Shown here piece by piece: positions 8,575 to 17,625 of a stretch of 35,035 nucleotides of DNA (positions are counted from its first letter, which is position 1; every line of letters begins with the position of its first letter). The stretch is from Candidatus Nitrosocosmicus sp. (GTDB lineage: Archaea > Thermoproteota > Nitrososphaeria > Nitrososphaerales > Nitrososphaeraceae), in assembly GCA_031177355.1 (NCBI GenBank), contig JAPSGR010000021.1, positions 1 to 35,035 of the forward strand. The letters run 5' to 3'. A program made the translations under genes and the position numbers. The notes below the pieces were generated by a model. That model was not told the DNA's origin. It saw only the letters and a list, made by a program, of their open reading frames with translations, and searched no databases.

Positions 8575-9213
8575 CTAGGGTCCTTCCCAACTAAATGGTA
8601 TATGCTTGCTGGATCTACCTTCTCTTTTCCACTTGAAACTCATAGTATCTACTTCATCGTTTACTGCAGTTCCCCAAGTAGCAACAGCACCTGGACCTAC
8701 CTCACTTCCAGGTGGATTTATTGTTTGAACTCTTTTACCTGGTGGAGTCATTGGGCCTCCTAATGCTACTGCTTTTGCAAGAACTTTTCCTGGAATCTCG
8801 GCACTCCATTGGCTCAAATCCTCAGTTATTTCAAATCTTATGGGGGCAAAATCAATTCCCTTGATTTCACCTATCAACTTGGCGAATTCTGACATAAATC
8901 CGCCGGCCTTTCCACTAAAAATCATCTGAAGCGCTTCTCTCTGTTTTTCATCGGCTTGTTCATCAAAAAAGAGACCAAGACTTACTTTTGTATTCCCAGC
9001 CCAAATGTTTCCTTCAAAAGCTCCTATAGCTAATGCATTCAGTCCGTCTAAGGATGTATCACCATAATGTCCTTTATTGATATGATATGCCAATATCCCC
9101 TCGCAATCTCCAAAGGTAGGCTCTTGAGCAAATTCACAAGGACATGGTATTTTACATTTACATACATCAAACCAATCTCCAGAAGCTTTCCAAGGGGGAA
9201 TGCTATCTGTCAT
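8575..9213 (-). CDS. DUF1326 family protein
   Basis: 212 aa, full length for DUF1326. The family's N-terminal signature is present: WKASGDWFDVCKCKIPCPC, with Cys18, Cys20, Cys24 and Cys26 probably binding a metal. It is followed by GDCEGILAYHINKGHYG and the conserved LGLFFDEQADEKQREALQMI segment. Function is unknown in the family; the Cys cluster suggests a metal site or redox role. It is cytoplasmic, with no signal peptide. A single gene; the region 3' of it has a dispersed-repeat half-copy. Confidence 0.88.
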   Translation of the reverse strand: MTDSIPPWKASGDWFDVCKCKIPCPCEFAQEPTFGDCEGILAYHINKGHYGDTSLDGLNALAIGAFEGNIWAGNTKVSLGLFFDEQADEKQREALQMIFSGKAGGFMSEFAKLIGEIKGIDFAPIRFEITEDLSQWSAEIPGKVLAKAVALGGPMTPPGKRVQTINPPGSEVGPGAVATWGTAVNDEVDTMSFKWKREGRSSKHIPFSWEGP

Positions 9214-10312
9214 AAAAATAGATATATGTACTAAAATATAAAATTACCTTATTTTATAGTAAATTTTACAGTATTCGCATATGTTTATAAAAATAATTCA
9301 AATATCTCCTATTTATTTACTATTCTAATTAACTCATATCTATGACTAATGTATACGCTTGATTGATTGGTAGAACCAAAAGCAACCAGAGATGCAACTT
9401 CTAGGTGTTTTTAAATTGTATGATTACAAGATCTATTATACAAAAAAGCATTAAAAGTTAATAAAATATATAGAAGAAAAGAAATCTTATAAAAACTACC
9501 TTAAAGTATTAGATATTTTTGAACATAGAGAAATTCAATAATGAATATATGAACTAGATTATAAATTTTATATATACACTAGGATTTACATTTCTCTACA
9601 ATCTTTTAGGGCTATGTTTAACAGCGAATGTATTGGTAATATCACGTATTTTCCATCTGACCCCAATTGCTACTGCTCCTCTGAATGTGAATAACAAAAC
9701 TAGTCAGGACCATTGTACAATTCCTAGAAAGGATATCAGATACAGCAACATTCGCAATCCTGACCAATAAGAATGTCCTGAAGGAACAACTCAAGCGTCA
9801 CCTCCACTTAATCCACATTTGGAATGCATTGTAAATTATAAGACTTTACACCAAAGGATGAATCTTAATACCAAACTTTTTTTTGATATGAAATATCTTT
9901 TGATAAATAAATTTACAGTTAGTGAAATTAAAGATAGTCCGTCCAAGGTTGTCTCCTTATTCTTAGTTGTTACCACATTATTTTCATTATTTATTTTCTA
10001 AAAATTTGTTGTCTTCATTATTTACTATATTCCTTGTATATGATTTTCTTACAAAATATCTGTAACTAATTGCTAAGAGGTACTTTGGTTTACTTGTTAG
10101 TGTAGTAATTCTCTTATTTCTGAGTGATAAATCCGGTCAAATTTGTTTCGCATTCAATCGAACACACTTAGATATACACACTAACAGAGCTATTGTTTAT
10201 ATCATTGATATCGATTCCCCTTTCTACATTAGTTCTTTATCTTCATCAAGTTCATCTCCCAAACTCCTTTTTTTAGTTTATGCACATTACTAAAGCGAAG
10301 TAAATATCAAAA
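9214..10312. other. Intergenic region with a start-less open frame
   Basis: 1.1 kb. A start-less plus-strand frame at 9691-9834 (47 codons) reads like protein: LVRTIVQFLERISDTATF, then ILTNKNVLKEQLKRHLH; it may be a gene remnant. Just before it, 9615-9692 encodes a 26-aa Cys-rich frame (four Cys), unsupported otherwise. A 60-codon frame at 9819-10001 looks spurious. No repeat copy is seen. Confidence 0.35.
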
Positions 10313-11938
10313 ATGTTTAGATATTTGTTCTTCGGAGAAAAATTGATAGAATTGCAAGCCGATACAAACTCGACAAATCTCGATAACTATGAAGGACGAA
10401 AGTTGTTTGGAGAGAAAACAGTCGATAATAACGTTATTTTTACAGTTGATGGGGAGGAAACATTTCGGCTAATACACGATATGATATATCAATCAAAATC
10501 GACTATAAGTATAACAAGTTACGATATAGATCCGAAATTACATCTTATTAGAAATTCAGAGCTATCCCATCAACAACAGTCACCATCAATCGATGAAACG
10601 TTATTCACAAGTAATAAAGAAGATAATAAACCCAATTCTAATTCCAAAAGCAGTCTAAATGCAAACCATATTCTAGAGAATCTGTTGATTCAAAAAGCAA
10701 TTGAAGGTGTGAGCATTAATATACTTGTCTGGGAACCAAAATTTTTTATTCGAAACTTTCCTGGAAGTAAGGCTCGTGGAATAGGAGCCAGAGAAGTAAA
10801 ACTAAAGACAATAAGAAAACTCGCTAAACTACATGGTATAGAAAGTCTAATTAATATTCGGATAGATAATATGGCGCCTACTTATACATCTGGTTTACAT
10901 GAAAAAATTATAATTTTAGATAATAAGGTGGGCTTTTGTGGCGGGTTTGATTTGATGAGTGACAAGTGGGACACATCTAGCCATGATTTTGATAATCATT
11001 TAAGGGATGACGATTACACCCCATGGCATGATATTCATTTTATGATAACTGGTGCGGCCGTATGGGATTTAATTTTTCATTTTAATCAAAGATGGATATA
11101 TTCTTTGACAAAAAATATTAATAAAACAAGGAATGCTAAAATCAACTCTCTCCATTCTTTCAATTCGCCACATTCTCTTGTTACTCCCAAGCAAATCGGA
11201 ACCAAGGCAGAGATACAAGCTTTTCGGACCTGGAAAAGTATAGACGAAAATAAAGACAAGAATTACGTATCTGGAATATACTCATGGTATGAATTACTGT
11301 TTAAACGTGCTAAAAATAGTATATATATTGAAGATCAATTCCCATTTCAAGATAAATCTATAACTCAAGTATTGGGACAACAACTTAAACTTGAAAAAAA
11401 TCTCAAAGTTATAATTGTGGGGCCGATGAAACCAAATTTACCTGGGATTTTCCTTTCGATGATTTCAAAAGAAAGCATTAATGATATTAACAATAATCTA
11501 TCATATTTGAGACAAATGGGGGAAGGCAGGGTTAAAACATATTCGTTAGTTTCTCAACATCCTGAAATTGCTCAAAAAAGACAACAAATCTACGTTCACT
11601 CTAAATTAATGATAGTGGATGATTGTTGGATTAAGATAGGCTCTGCCAACATGGATAAAAAGGGTTTTCAAGATTCGGTGGAATTTGATTTAGGTATTAC
11701 TTCCACAGAGCTTTCAAAAAAACTTAGAATCAGACTATGGAAAGAACATCTAAATCCTAAAGGTGATTTGACTTTTACAGTTAATGTGGATAATTTTGAA
11801 GAGGGATACGAAGAATGGATGAAATTGGCATACAACAATGGGAAGAGGGTTGAGGATAATAAACCAATAGATGGACATATATATTATTATAATTTTGAAG
11901 AAATGAATTTTCCCTCTCCATATTTAAATGCCAAATAA
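10313..11938 (+). CDS. Phospholipase D superfamily enzyme, eukaryote-type PLD layout
   Basis: 541 aa with both catalytic HKD motifs: His196-x-Lys198-x4-Asp203 (HEKIIILD) followed by GFCGGFDL, and His429-x-Lys431-x4-Asp436 (YVHSKLMIVDD) followed by IGSANMDKKGF. The intervening features match the PLD1/plant PLD pattern more than cardiolipin synthase: KWDTSSHDF, TPWHDIHFMITGAAVWDLIFHFNQRW, and YIEDQFPF in the place of the YIENQFF motif. It predicts hydrolysis or transphosphatidylation of a phosphodiester. Whether it works on the archaeal ether lipids of the host is unknown. No signal peptide is seen and the N-terminus is variable. A single gene, ended by a T-tract. Confidence 0.88.
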   Translation: MFRYLFFGEKLIELQADTNSTNLDNYEGRKLFGEKTVDNNVIFTVDGEETFRLIHDMIYQSKSTISITSYDIDPKLHLIRNSELSHQQQSPSIDETLFTSNKEDNKPNSNSKSSLNANHILENLLIQKAIEGVSINILVWEPKFFIRNFPGSKARGIGAREVKLKTIRKLAKLHGIESLINIRIDNMAPTYTSGLHEKIIILDNKVGFCGGFDLMSDKWDTSSHDFDNHLRDDDYTPWHDIHFMITGAAVWDLIFHFNQRWIYSLTKNINKTRNAKINSLHSFNSPHSLVTPKQIGTKAEIQAFRTWKSIDENKDKNYVSGIYSWYELLFKRAKNSIYIEDQFPFQDKSITQVLGQQLKLEKNLKVIIVGPMKPNLPGIFLSMISKESINDINNNLSYLRQMGEGRVKTYSLVSQHPEIAQKRQQIYVHSKLMIVDDCWIKIGSANMDKKGFQDSVEFDLGITSTELSKKLRIRLWKEHLNPKGDLTFTVNVDNFEEGYEEWMKLAYNNGKRVEDNKPIDGHIYYYNFEEMNFPSPYLNAK

Positions 11939-11944
11939 CAAGAA

Positions 11945-11953
11945 TTTTTTTTT
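11945..11953 (+). terminator. T-tract terminator after the phospholipase D gene
   Basis: Nine T residues, 6 bp after the stop codon. Confidence 0.5.
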
Positions 11954-12290
11954 CAAAATCATATCGAATTGGGAATCAATCATAGAATAGCATCCCAATA
12001 GGATTAACTTAGTAAAGAATTCCTTGCAATAGGCAGAATAATAACCCTATCGTTCTAGATTTACCAATAAGATGTGCTTTGTTTGTGATGCTACCATCTG
12101 AATCCAAGACCCCTGATTAATCATCCATGCATTTTAAACCCCCTGTACATATCCTCATGATTTCCACTGAACTTGTATTCCATATAGAACTTAATTCCGT
12201 TTTATTATATACTTAAGTGTAGTAACGTTACATATTTAATCAAATATCAAGTAATTCCAGAATGTATATATTATAAAAAAGGATAGAAAA
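11954..12290. other. Intergenic region between convergent genes
   Basis: No open frame is supported. It contains a diverged full-length copy of the dispersed repeat (about 12149-12200) 3' of the DUF1059 gene. Confidence 0.5.
12149..12200 (+). repeat. Dispersed repeat, diverged full copy
   Basis: It has both halves in order: ATATCCTCATGATTTCCACT then CATATAGAACTTAATTCCG, against the ATATCCGCATGGTTTCCACC and GGAACTTAATCTCACC of the best copies. It is about 90 bp 3' of the minus-strand DUF1059 gene. Confidence 0.5.
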
Positions 12291-12485
12291 TTAACTAGTT
12301 TTTATGAGTTTTCTAAAGTTTTCTAAATTCTTTGTCATCTCTTCTTGAAATGTTTCTTCTGTATATCCGTGAACTTCAATACCATGTTTTTTTGCATTTT
12401 CAAATAATTCTTCCTCTGTTTCACCATACATTGTATGAGTGCAAACAGGATCTCCTGCATCTTTGCAATTAATACTTAAGGTCAT
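12291..12485 (-). CDS. DUF1059 domain small protein
   Basis: 64 aa, the size of a single DUF1059 domain. The family signature is seen: INCKDAGDPVCTHTMYGETEEELFENA, with two Cys, then KKHGIEVHGYTEETFQEEM. DUF1059 proteins are widespread small cytoplasmic proteins of unknown function, probably binding a metal or acting as a stress-linked accessory. A stand-alone gene. A dispersed-repeat copy lies 3' of it. Confidence 0.85.
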   Translation of the reverse strand: MTLSINCKDAGDPVCTHTMYGETEEELFENAKKHGIEVHGYTEETFQEEMTKNLENFRKLIKTS

Positions 12486-13130
12486 ATAAAATCCGTATAT
12501 TTCATAAATTTAAGGATATCTATCAATTTCTATTGTTTTTCAGAATTATAATATGTCTAAAATAATTCTTTTTAGATGTATGTTAATAATAATTTTAGAA
12601 GACGGTAGAGTTGACGGCATAATCTTGGTTTTTAATAATTTATATGAATTGAATATAATCCAAAAAAACTGGCCAAAAGAAAACTATGATGAAGATATAT
12701 CTTCAGATTTCCGATTTCCCTTACTTATTCCATCTTAGTCCTTGATAGACCGCTGGAGAAGGCTTTGGTGGGCTTGGACAAAGATTTAAAGGCGTCTAAT
12801 TGAGTCAGATGAAAATAGCGACGTATCTGTTTCGAGATACTAATTGCTAGTGATGATATTATGCGTTCAATGACTGCTAATTTTGTTGCAAATATAGTCT
12901 CTATAGATGCTATTATAGTGGTCTATGTAATGAATATACTAACACGGCGCGCTGCTACTATGGATTAAAGGATGAATGCATATGAATTGTGAAGTTATAA
13001 CATACCGTGATAAATTTCTCTATCTTTCTCCTCAAGTCGACTTATTAAGTTACAAGGATTTCCCACCTAAAGTTGATCATTGGAATTGAATTACAAAAAT
13101 TTAATTAACATCTTTTAAATAAGGAAGACA
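12486..13130. other. Intergenic region with possible sensor-kinase and small-ORF remnants
   Basis: 645 bp. A 61-codon plus frame (12553-12738) is unconvincing. 12861-12968 encodes 35 aa with FVANIVSIDAIIVVYVMNIL, faintly like the start of Nitrososphaerales sensor proteins, and may be a ruin. 12976-13089 encodes 37 aa (MHMNCEVITYRDKFLYLSPQ, then VDLLSYKDF), preceded by AAAGGATG. Either could be a real small gene; support is weak. Confidence 0.3.
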
Positions 13131-13589
13131 ATGAAAGAAATCCTTTCTATCTTTTTATCTAGTTTTGTTTTCGTCATGGTGACATCATTTGCTTATGGAC
13201 AGCCATTTGATACTGCCACAAATCTTGATGCAACTACAGATCAAACTACGAATGCGACTACTCCTGAATTTACTATAGGCAAAAGTGAGAACCTTACCAT
13301 AACTGATGTTAGGTACCGCGGAGAATCAAATCAAATAACAGGAACAGTTACAAATAACTCTACAAGTGAGCAAACTTCTATATCTATATATGCAGTTTTA
13401 TTTGACAAAGACGATAATTTTCTTGGGATTGCTCAAGGAACACCTTTAGTTGATTCACTGCCCCCGGCTGATAATTCTCCATTCTCTATAGATTTATTGT
13501 CAGGATTTGGGCTATATACAATGCCTGAGGAAGTAAATGGTATTGACCATTATACAATATATGTAAGGGGATATGAGCCCCTTTTCTAA
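13131..13589 (+). CDS. Secreted FxLYD-like domain protein
   Basis: 152 aa. A signal peptide covers residues 1-24 (MKEILSIFLSSFVFVMVTSF, cut near AYG-QP). A Thr/Asn-rich spacer follows to about residue 50. One Ig-like FxLYD-type domain follows: LTITDVRYRGESNQITGTVT, then NNSTSEQTSISIYAVLFDKD with DNFLGIAQG, and a PADNSPFSIDL strand. It is probably surface-exposed; the role is unknown. A TATA-like CTTTTAAATAAGG lies before the start and AAGGA within it could serve as ribosome site. It shares fold but little sequence with the protein at 5220-5726. Ended by a T-tract at 13653. Confidence 0.78.
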   Translation: MKEILSIFLSSFVFVMVTSFAYGQPFDTATNLDATTDQTTNATTPEFTIGKSENLTITDVRYRGESNQITGTVTNNSTSEQTSISIYAVLFDKDDNFLGIAQGTPLVDSLPPADNSPFSIDLLSGFGLYTMPEEVNGIDHYTIYVRGYEPLF

Positions 13590-13652
13590 CATTAGGTGAG
13601 TCTGCCAAAAACAAAGAAAGTTGATAGATCAAATCATATCACCATTCTGTTA

Positions 13653-13661
13653 TTTTTTTTT
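13653..13661 (+). terminator. T-tract 3' of the FxLYD gene
   Basis: Nine T residues 64 bp after the stop codon, a likely archaeal terminator. Confidence 0.4.
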
Positions 13662-13938
13662 ATGAAAGGTATGAAAATAAGATTTTATAGATTTTTGATT
13701 GATAAAACTTTGGTTTCATGATACAATCAGGTAAAATTGGTATTGATGGGGGGGCGAGTGATATTCTGAAGGAACAGGTGAGTTTTGAGTATTTCCTTTC
13801 TTTGAGACTGGTCGATTGTTCGGTATCTGCTGTCTCAGATGCTGATAAATCCTCCTTCTCTAGGGAATTGGATTCTGTATAGACATCATTTGTTTCAGTA
13901 AGTTCTTGAATTTTTTTTTGAATTATTCTTAATTTCTC
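13660..13938 (-). pseudogene. Start-less open frame, possible decayed gene
   Basis: 92 codons open on the minus strand with no Met near its beginning; it opens directly after a stop at 13939-13941. The first 55 codons look like a real protein: EKLRIIQKKIQELTETNDVY, then SNSLEKEDLSASETADTEQ and SLKERKYSKL, a coiled-coil-like stretch and an acidic Ser/Glu stretch. The rest (LAPPSIPIL and on) looks non-coding. No upstream frame joins to it cleanly. It probably represents the internal part of a broken gene. The opposite strand has a 54-codon frame (13718-13882), which I take as its shadow. Confidence 0.35.
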
Positions 13939-14234
13939 TTACTACAAAAACTATTTTAAATTATCTGGATAATTCAAAGATTTCTAGATTCTCATAGTTC
14001 TATATTAGATCGTTATTGTTGTTTTTACAAATCTCCATTGGAAGTTCCATTATTACATATATCTTAAGATGGTCTAGAACCATCAAAATCAAAATTGTAT
14101 CAAATGTAAGGTACTGATAAAATCATATTTATTTTAGAAATGAATTTAAAATAAAAAAATGTTACGCTTGTAACTTAATCTCATTGGGCGCATAAAACTC
14201 TAATGCTTTACTGGTTTTGATAGATATTCTATCA
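13939..14234. other. Intergenic region 3' of the REC-MEDS gene
   Basis: AT-rich, no supported gene or repeat. Minus-strand reading gives NYENLEIFELSR in one frame, possibly more of the decayed gene at 13660-13938. Confidence 0.4.
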
Positions 14235-15206
14235 TCAACCTATCATTATATGGTTATGACATTCAATTAGATTCCTTTTTTCTTGCTCCGGTAAGGAGTC
14301 TAAATCACTTTGTCTATATGCGCATATTGGAATAAAAGGGATTTGAAATTGTGAAGGCAAAGTACACTCATAATCAACAACCTCTTTTGAAAATCCATTT
14401 TCAAAGAAACAATCCATCATACAAAATGCTCGTAGTCCTGTCTTTCCACCCTGTATGGATTGCTCCACCAAATCATGCCATTGATTTATTATCTTGCCCT
14501 TGTCTACTTTACCATCTGGGATATACCATTCTTCGTTCTTTAACATTATCAGAGATTTGTCTTTAAGTAAACTGTATACATTATAAAGTCCATTTGACTG
14601 TAAGAGAAGAGCGGTCTTTGTAACGTCCATGTCTTTTCTAATTAAAAGCAGATTTAATTCATTGGTTTCAATTCCCTTTTTGATAAAATCAACTGCGTCT
14701 CTTATCTCTTCCTGTATTGTACTATAAGAAGCGAGGACATGATCTGTTGATTTTACTTTATCAAACCTACTTTTTGCAGGAGCCAGAATAGAAAGAAGAT
14801 CAGAAAACCTAAATGGTTTTTGCAAAATGGTTATAGAAGATAACAATTTTTCCTTTTCTATTTTCTCCTTTATTATGTTATGACTAACGGTTGTTGTAAA
14901 AATTACTCTTTGTTTTGATCGCTTTTGCAGTATTTCCTTAGCCATATCAATTCCTTTAAAATTGTCCATCTTGATATCGATAATTATCGTGTCAAAAACA
15001 GATTGATAGGTTAAAATGGAATTAGTCTCTTTTAACTCTTTGTTACCCTCATAGAGTTCCTCAATACCATTAACAATGGTGTAAGATACATACGATGTAA
15101 TAGCATTAAAAAACTGTCTGTAAAGATATTGAATCTCTGAATTTGTTTCTATCACAAGAACGTTTATACGTTTTCTTGCATCAATTGATTTTGCATCAGA
15201 ATCCAT
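14235..15206 (-). CDS. Response-regulator receiver fused to a MEDS domain
   Basis: 323 aa, second gene of a two-gene operon. Residues 13-145 are a CheY-like receiver: phospho-acceptor Asp77 in TIIIDIKMD, Thr104-105 in IFTTT, and Lys130 in LQKPF. The usual acidic pair after strand 1 is reduced to Glu20 (VLVIETN), so Mg binding may be altered. Residues 155-315 are a MEDS domain (HVLASYSTIQEEIRDAVDFI; WYIPDGKVDKGKI; GLRAFCMMDCFFENG; PFIPICAYRQSDLDSL). The output is not a DNA-binding domain, so it probably signals by protein contact or ligand binding. AAGGA lies 7 bp before the ATG. It is 47 bp behind the double-MEDS gene. No kinase is nearby. Confidence 0.85.
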   Translation of the reverse strand: MDSDAKSIDARKRINVLVIETNSEIQYLYRQFFNAITSYVSYTIVNGIEELYEGNKELKETNSILTYQSVFDTIIIDIKMDNFKGIDMAKEILQKRSKQRVIFTTTVSHNIIKEKIEKEKLLSSITILQKPFRFSDLLSILAPAKSRFDKVKSTDHVLASYSTIQEEIRDAVDFIKKGIETNELNLLLIRKDMDVTKTALLLQSNGLYNVYSLLKDKSLIMLKNEEWYIPDGKVDKGKIINQWHDLVEQSIQGGKTGLRAFCMMDCFFENGFSKEVVDYECTLPSQFQIPFIPICAYRQSDLDSLPEQEKRNLIECHNHIMIG

Positions 15207-15253
15207 TTTGATTCCTTCACTTTGATTGTTGTTCAGACCCCGGTTTTGATCAC

Positions 15254-16519
15254 TCAGTTTTTTTTCACCTCCATACTTAGAATATTGAATTTCATAGTCA
15301 TGTCATTTACCAATTTTGAATGATGATCTGAATTTTTGACGTAATCAAGCATTATGTTGCTTTCGCTGTCAATGACAACATCATCCTTATGGAAAAGCTT
15401 AAAAAGATAATAATTGAAAGGGAATTGACTAAGCAAAGATTGTGGATAAGCAGAGACACAGGAACCAGCAAACTGCTTTGTGTGCCACCAGTTTTCCAAT
15501 CTAATACATTCATCAAAATGTTTGTTCATAAGAAGAAACATGGGGCAGTCTAGAGTAAGACGAATATTTTTATCCTTTCTGTTTTTGTTGTACTTGGTTT
15601 TATCCATCAAATCATCCTTTAGTTTGTCAAACTCTTTAAAATTGTCCATTAACGCAGCAAGGTAATAATTTGTCAAGTCCACCAAAACCAAATTTCCATT
15701 TTTTACATTTTCGTTAAATCCATTAATTTTAGATGAAAGTTCAAGCATATAGTCATCATTTCTTAAATAAACCGATCCATGGACACAAAGCTGTCCTCTT
15801 TTTAGCCCTTCGTTGATATAGGAAGAAATTGCATTGTCTAAGTCAAGCTGGTTGTTGTATAATAATATTATATGCGAATTTTGAGATGGATTGATAAGCT
15901 CATTGTAATTGTCTTTATGTATAAGACCATGATGCTCCATGAGTGATTTTAATTGTTTTTTATCTAGTTTGGCAATATCTTCGGCCTCATATGCGCAGAT
16001 ACCCTTCAAAGGAAATGAAAAATGCTTTTCTAAAGAGCATTCATAGTGTATTAGTTTATCGACAAGACAATCGACGGTCCCATTACCCTTTATAAATCGC
16101 TTGTTGTTAAAAAAAGATTTAGTATCTCCAAATACCCTTAGTCCATTAATCTTTCCCTTTAAACTTGATGGTAATACTGACCCTTTTGAAAGAGAATCAT
16201 CAACTGCTTTTTTCCATTTCATTTTGGTCCTATCCTCGTCAAAAAAATCACCTATAAAATACCACTGTGACGAAAGTATTGTTATTACTCCATCCTCCAA
16301 TAGTTTCAAAACATCAAATTCATGGTATTCCTTTACCATGCGCTCAATAACTTGGTCCTTATCTAATTCATCTGTTATCAACAGTATGCATTCATTATTT
16401 GACAAGCCATCTTTTAGAAATTTAAAAGCAGCATCTAGTTTCTCTTGACTATTGGAATAAATAGACAATCTATGGTTAGGAATATCAACGAAAGGAGAAT
16501 TAATAGTAGCACTAGTCAA
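15254..16519 (-). CDS. Double MEDS-domain protein
   Basis: 421 aa, first gene of the operon. Residues 15-205 are a well-kept MEDS domain (HRLSIYSNSQEKLDAAFKFL; ECILLITDELDKDQVIERM; GVITILSSQWYF; GLRVFGDTKSFF; LIHYECSLEKHF; GICAYEAEDIAKL). Residues 215-395 are a second, more diverged MEDS domain (SHIILLYNNQLDLDNAISSY; EGLKRGQLCVHGS; GNLVLVDLTNYY; NIRLTLDCPMFLL; SCVSAYPQSLLSQF). No Walker A, kinase or HTH is visible, so it is likely a ligand-binding or scaffold sensor working with the REC-MEDS protein encoded 47 bp downstream (inference). The start codon is the first Met of the frame; the promoter is in the long AT-rich region beyond it. Confidence 0.82.
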   Translation of the reverse strand: MTSATINSPFVDIPNHRLSIYSNSQEKLDAAFKFLKDGLSNNECILLITDELDKDQVIERMVKEYHEFDVLKLLEDGVITILSSQWYFIGDFFDEDRTKMKWKKAVDDSLSKGSVLPSSLKGKINGLRVFGDTKSFFNNKRFIKGNGTVDCLVDKLIHYECSLEKHFSFPLKGICAYEAEDIAKLDKKQLKSLMEHHGLIHKDNYNELINPSQNSHIILLYNNQLDLDNAISSYINEGLKRGQLCVHGSVYLRNDDYMLELSSKINGFNENVKNGNLVLVDLTNYYLAALMDNFKEFDKLKDDLMDKTKYNKNRKDKNIRLTLDCPMFLLMNKHFDECIRLENWWHTKQFAGSCVSAYPQSLLSQFPFNYYLFKLFHKDDVVIDSESNIMLDYVKNSDHHSKLVNDMTMKFNILSMEVKKN

Positions 16520-17364
16520 AGTATACGAGTAATAGGGATGAAATCCTTTTATACTTTTTTAAGGCTATTTTAGCAAAATTTTTATATTTATGTATTAAAT
16601 TGACTGTATTCCACTAATTTATTGTCGAATTGAATGTACATAGGTATAATTCGTATCTATAATCATTCGATCAGTCTAAAGGTTAATATTTCAAAACCAG
16701 ATGGTTGATTTTTGATATTAGTCTCATCCTGAGGAATAAAGAATCTTTTCTATTGGTTTGCTTATTATGGTTAGAGTAACTCATGATTATAAGCTAGAAT
16801 TCTAACAGTAGTCGAACGCTCTTCATCGAGTTTAAATACTAATTCTTCCTCTCCTGTGATTGAGCAGTATTATCCCTTACTAAAATTATCTTTATAAAAT
16901 TGAAAATTTATATAAAAAGGGACCAGATATTCTTTTTGGTTTTAAAGCCGATATTATATTTATAAAGACAAATGGAATGGGACTAATAAATGGTAATTGA
17001 AAGGTTCGACTAGCCTCAAATTGCTATTAGAAAGTAGTATGACAGTGACATTCAGTGATAGCTCTACATATAAAACCTTAATTTTTTAGTTCAAATAATA
17101 TAAAATTATAGCTGCAATTAGACTCTTGATATCCGCATGGTTTCCACCGAACTGAGCCATTAAACCATGAGGAACTTAATCTCACCGAATTATGTACCTG
17201 TGCATAGTAATTACATTGTATGGTAAAACATGTAGGCTAGCCTGTAATTATCATCTTTTTCAAACAAATCGTTTTTGTATTCATTTTCACAATAAAAGTC
17301 GCAAGAATAATGACCCTTGACTATTTTGAGAGTAAAGGTCAGTTAAACTATCCTTTGTAATCTG
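16520..17364. other. Intergenic region with a full repeat copy
   Basis: 845 bp with no supported gene. It contains the promoter of the MEDS operon near 16520-16600, a TATA-like TTTATATAAAAAGG at about 16907, and one complete copy of the dispersed repeat (17128-17186). Confidence 0.5.
17128..17186 (+). repeat. Dispersed repeat, full copy A
   Basis: 59 bp identical to the copy at 17858-17916. Two halves: ATCCGCATGGTTTCCACCGA and, after a 20-bp centre, GGAACTTAATCTCACC. Inside it CATGGTTT and AAACCATG form an 8-bp inverted repeat around an 18-nt loop (a possible RNA hairpin). It lies 178 bp 3' of the minus-strand zinc-ribbon gene. Confidence 0.85.
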
Positions 17365-17625
17365 TTATGATATATTCTTTTTTGCGCAGGAATCGCAGTA
17401 TTTTTCTAGGATGGTAGCTCCATCTGCAGTGAATATTACCTCCTGAGTAGCTATGTTACTACAACTTATACAGTATCTTGTTTTTCCGCTAATATCCGCG
17501 TATGCCCTCATCGACGAAAATTTCTTAAAGGGAGAGCGCAAAGACATTAACAAAGGATTAGAATTATTTTCACTTGTCATATAATATATATACATTTCGT
17601 TCCTATTAAGTATGTGATGATGCAT
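17365..17625 (-). CDS. Small zinc-ribbon-like protein
   Basis: 86 aa from the first Met. An alternative start at 17580 (MTSENNSNP) gives 71 aa and drops a His/Tyr-rich N-terminus that looks unlike a domain. The C-terminal half has two CxxC pairs: YCISCSNIATQEVIFTADGA, then YCDSCAKK, typical of a one-zinc ribbon. The N-terminal part (SLRSPFKKFSSMRAYADISG) is basic. Its function is unknown; such proteins often bind nucleic acids or partner proteins. Full copies of the dispersed repeat lie on both sides. Confidence 0.65.
   Translation of the reverse strand: MHHHILNRNEMYIYYMTSENNSNPLLMSLRSPFKKFSSMRAYADISGKTRYCISCSNIATQEVIFTADGATILEKYCDSCAKKNIS

Noticed and set aside
9819-10001. 60-codon plus-strand frame
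   Set aside because: Mixed hydrophobic composition, overlaps the remnant frame, no start signal.
12553-12738. 61-codon plus-strand frame
   Set aside because: No recognisable pattern; Ile-rich, as expected of AT-rich DNA.
16991-17027. GGTTCGA-containing stretch that resembles a tRNA T-loop
   Set aside because: No acceptor stem or anticodon arm can be formed around it.
17230-17245. AGGCTAGCCT palindrome
   Set aside because: Single copy with no promoter relationship; chance palindromes of this size are expected.
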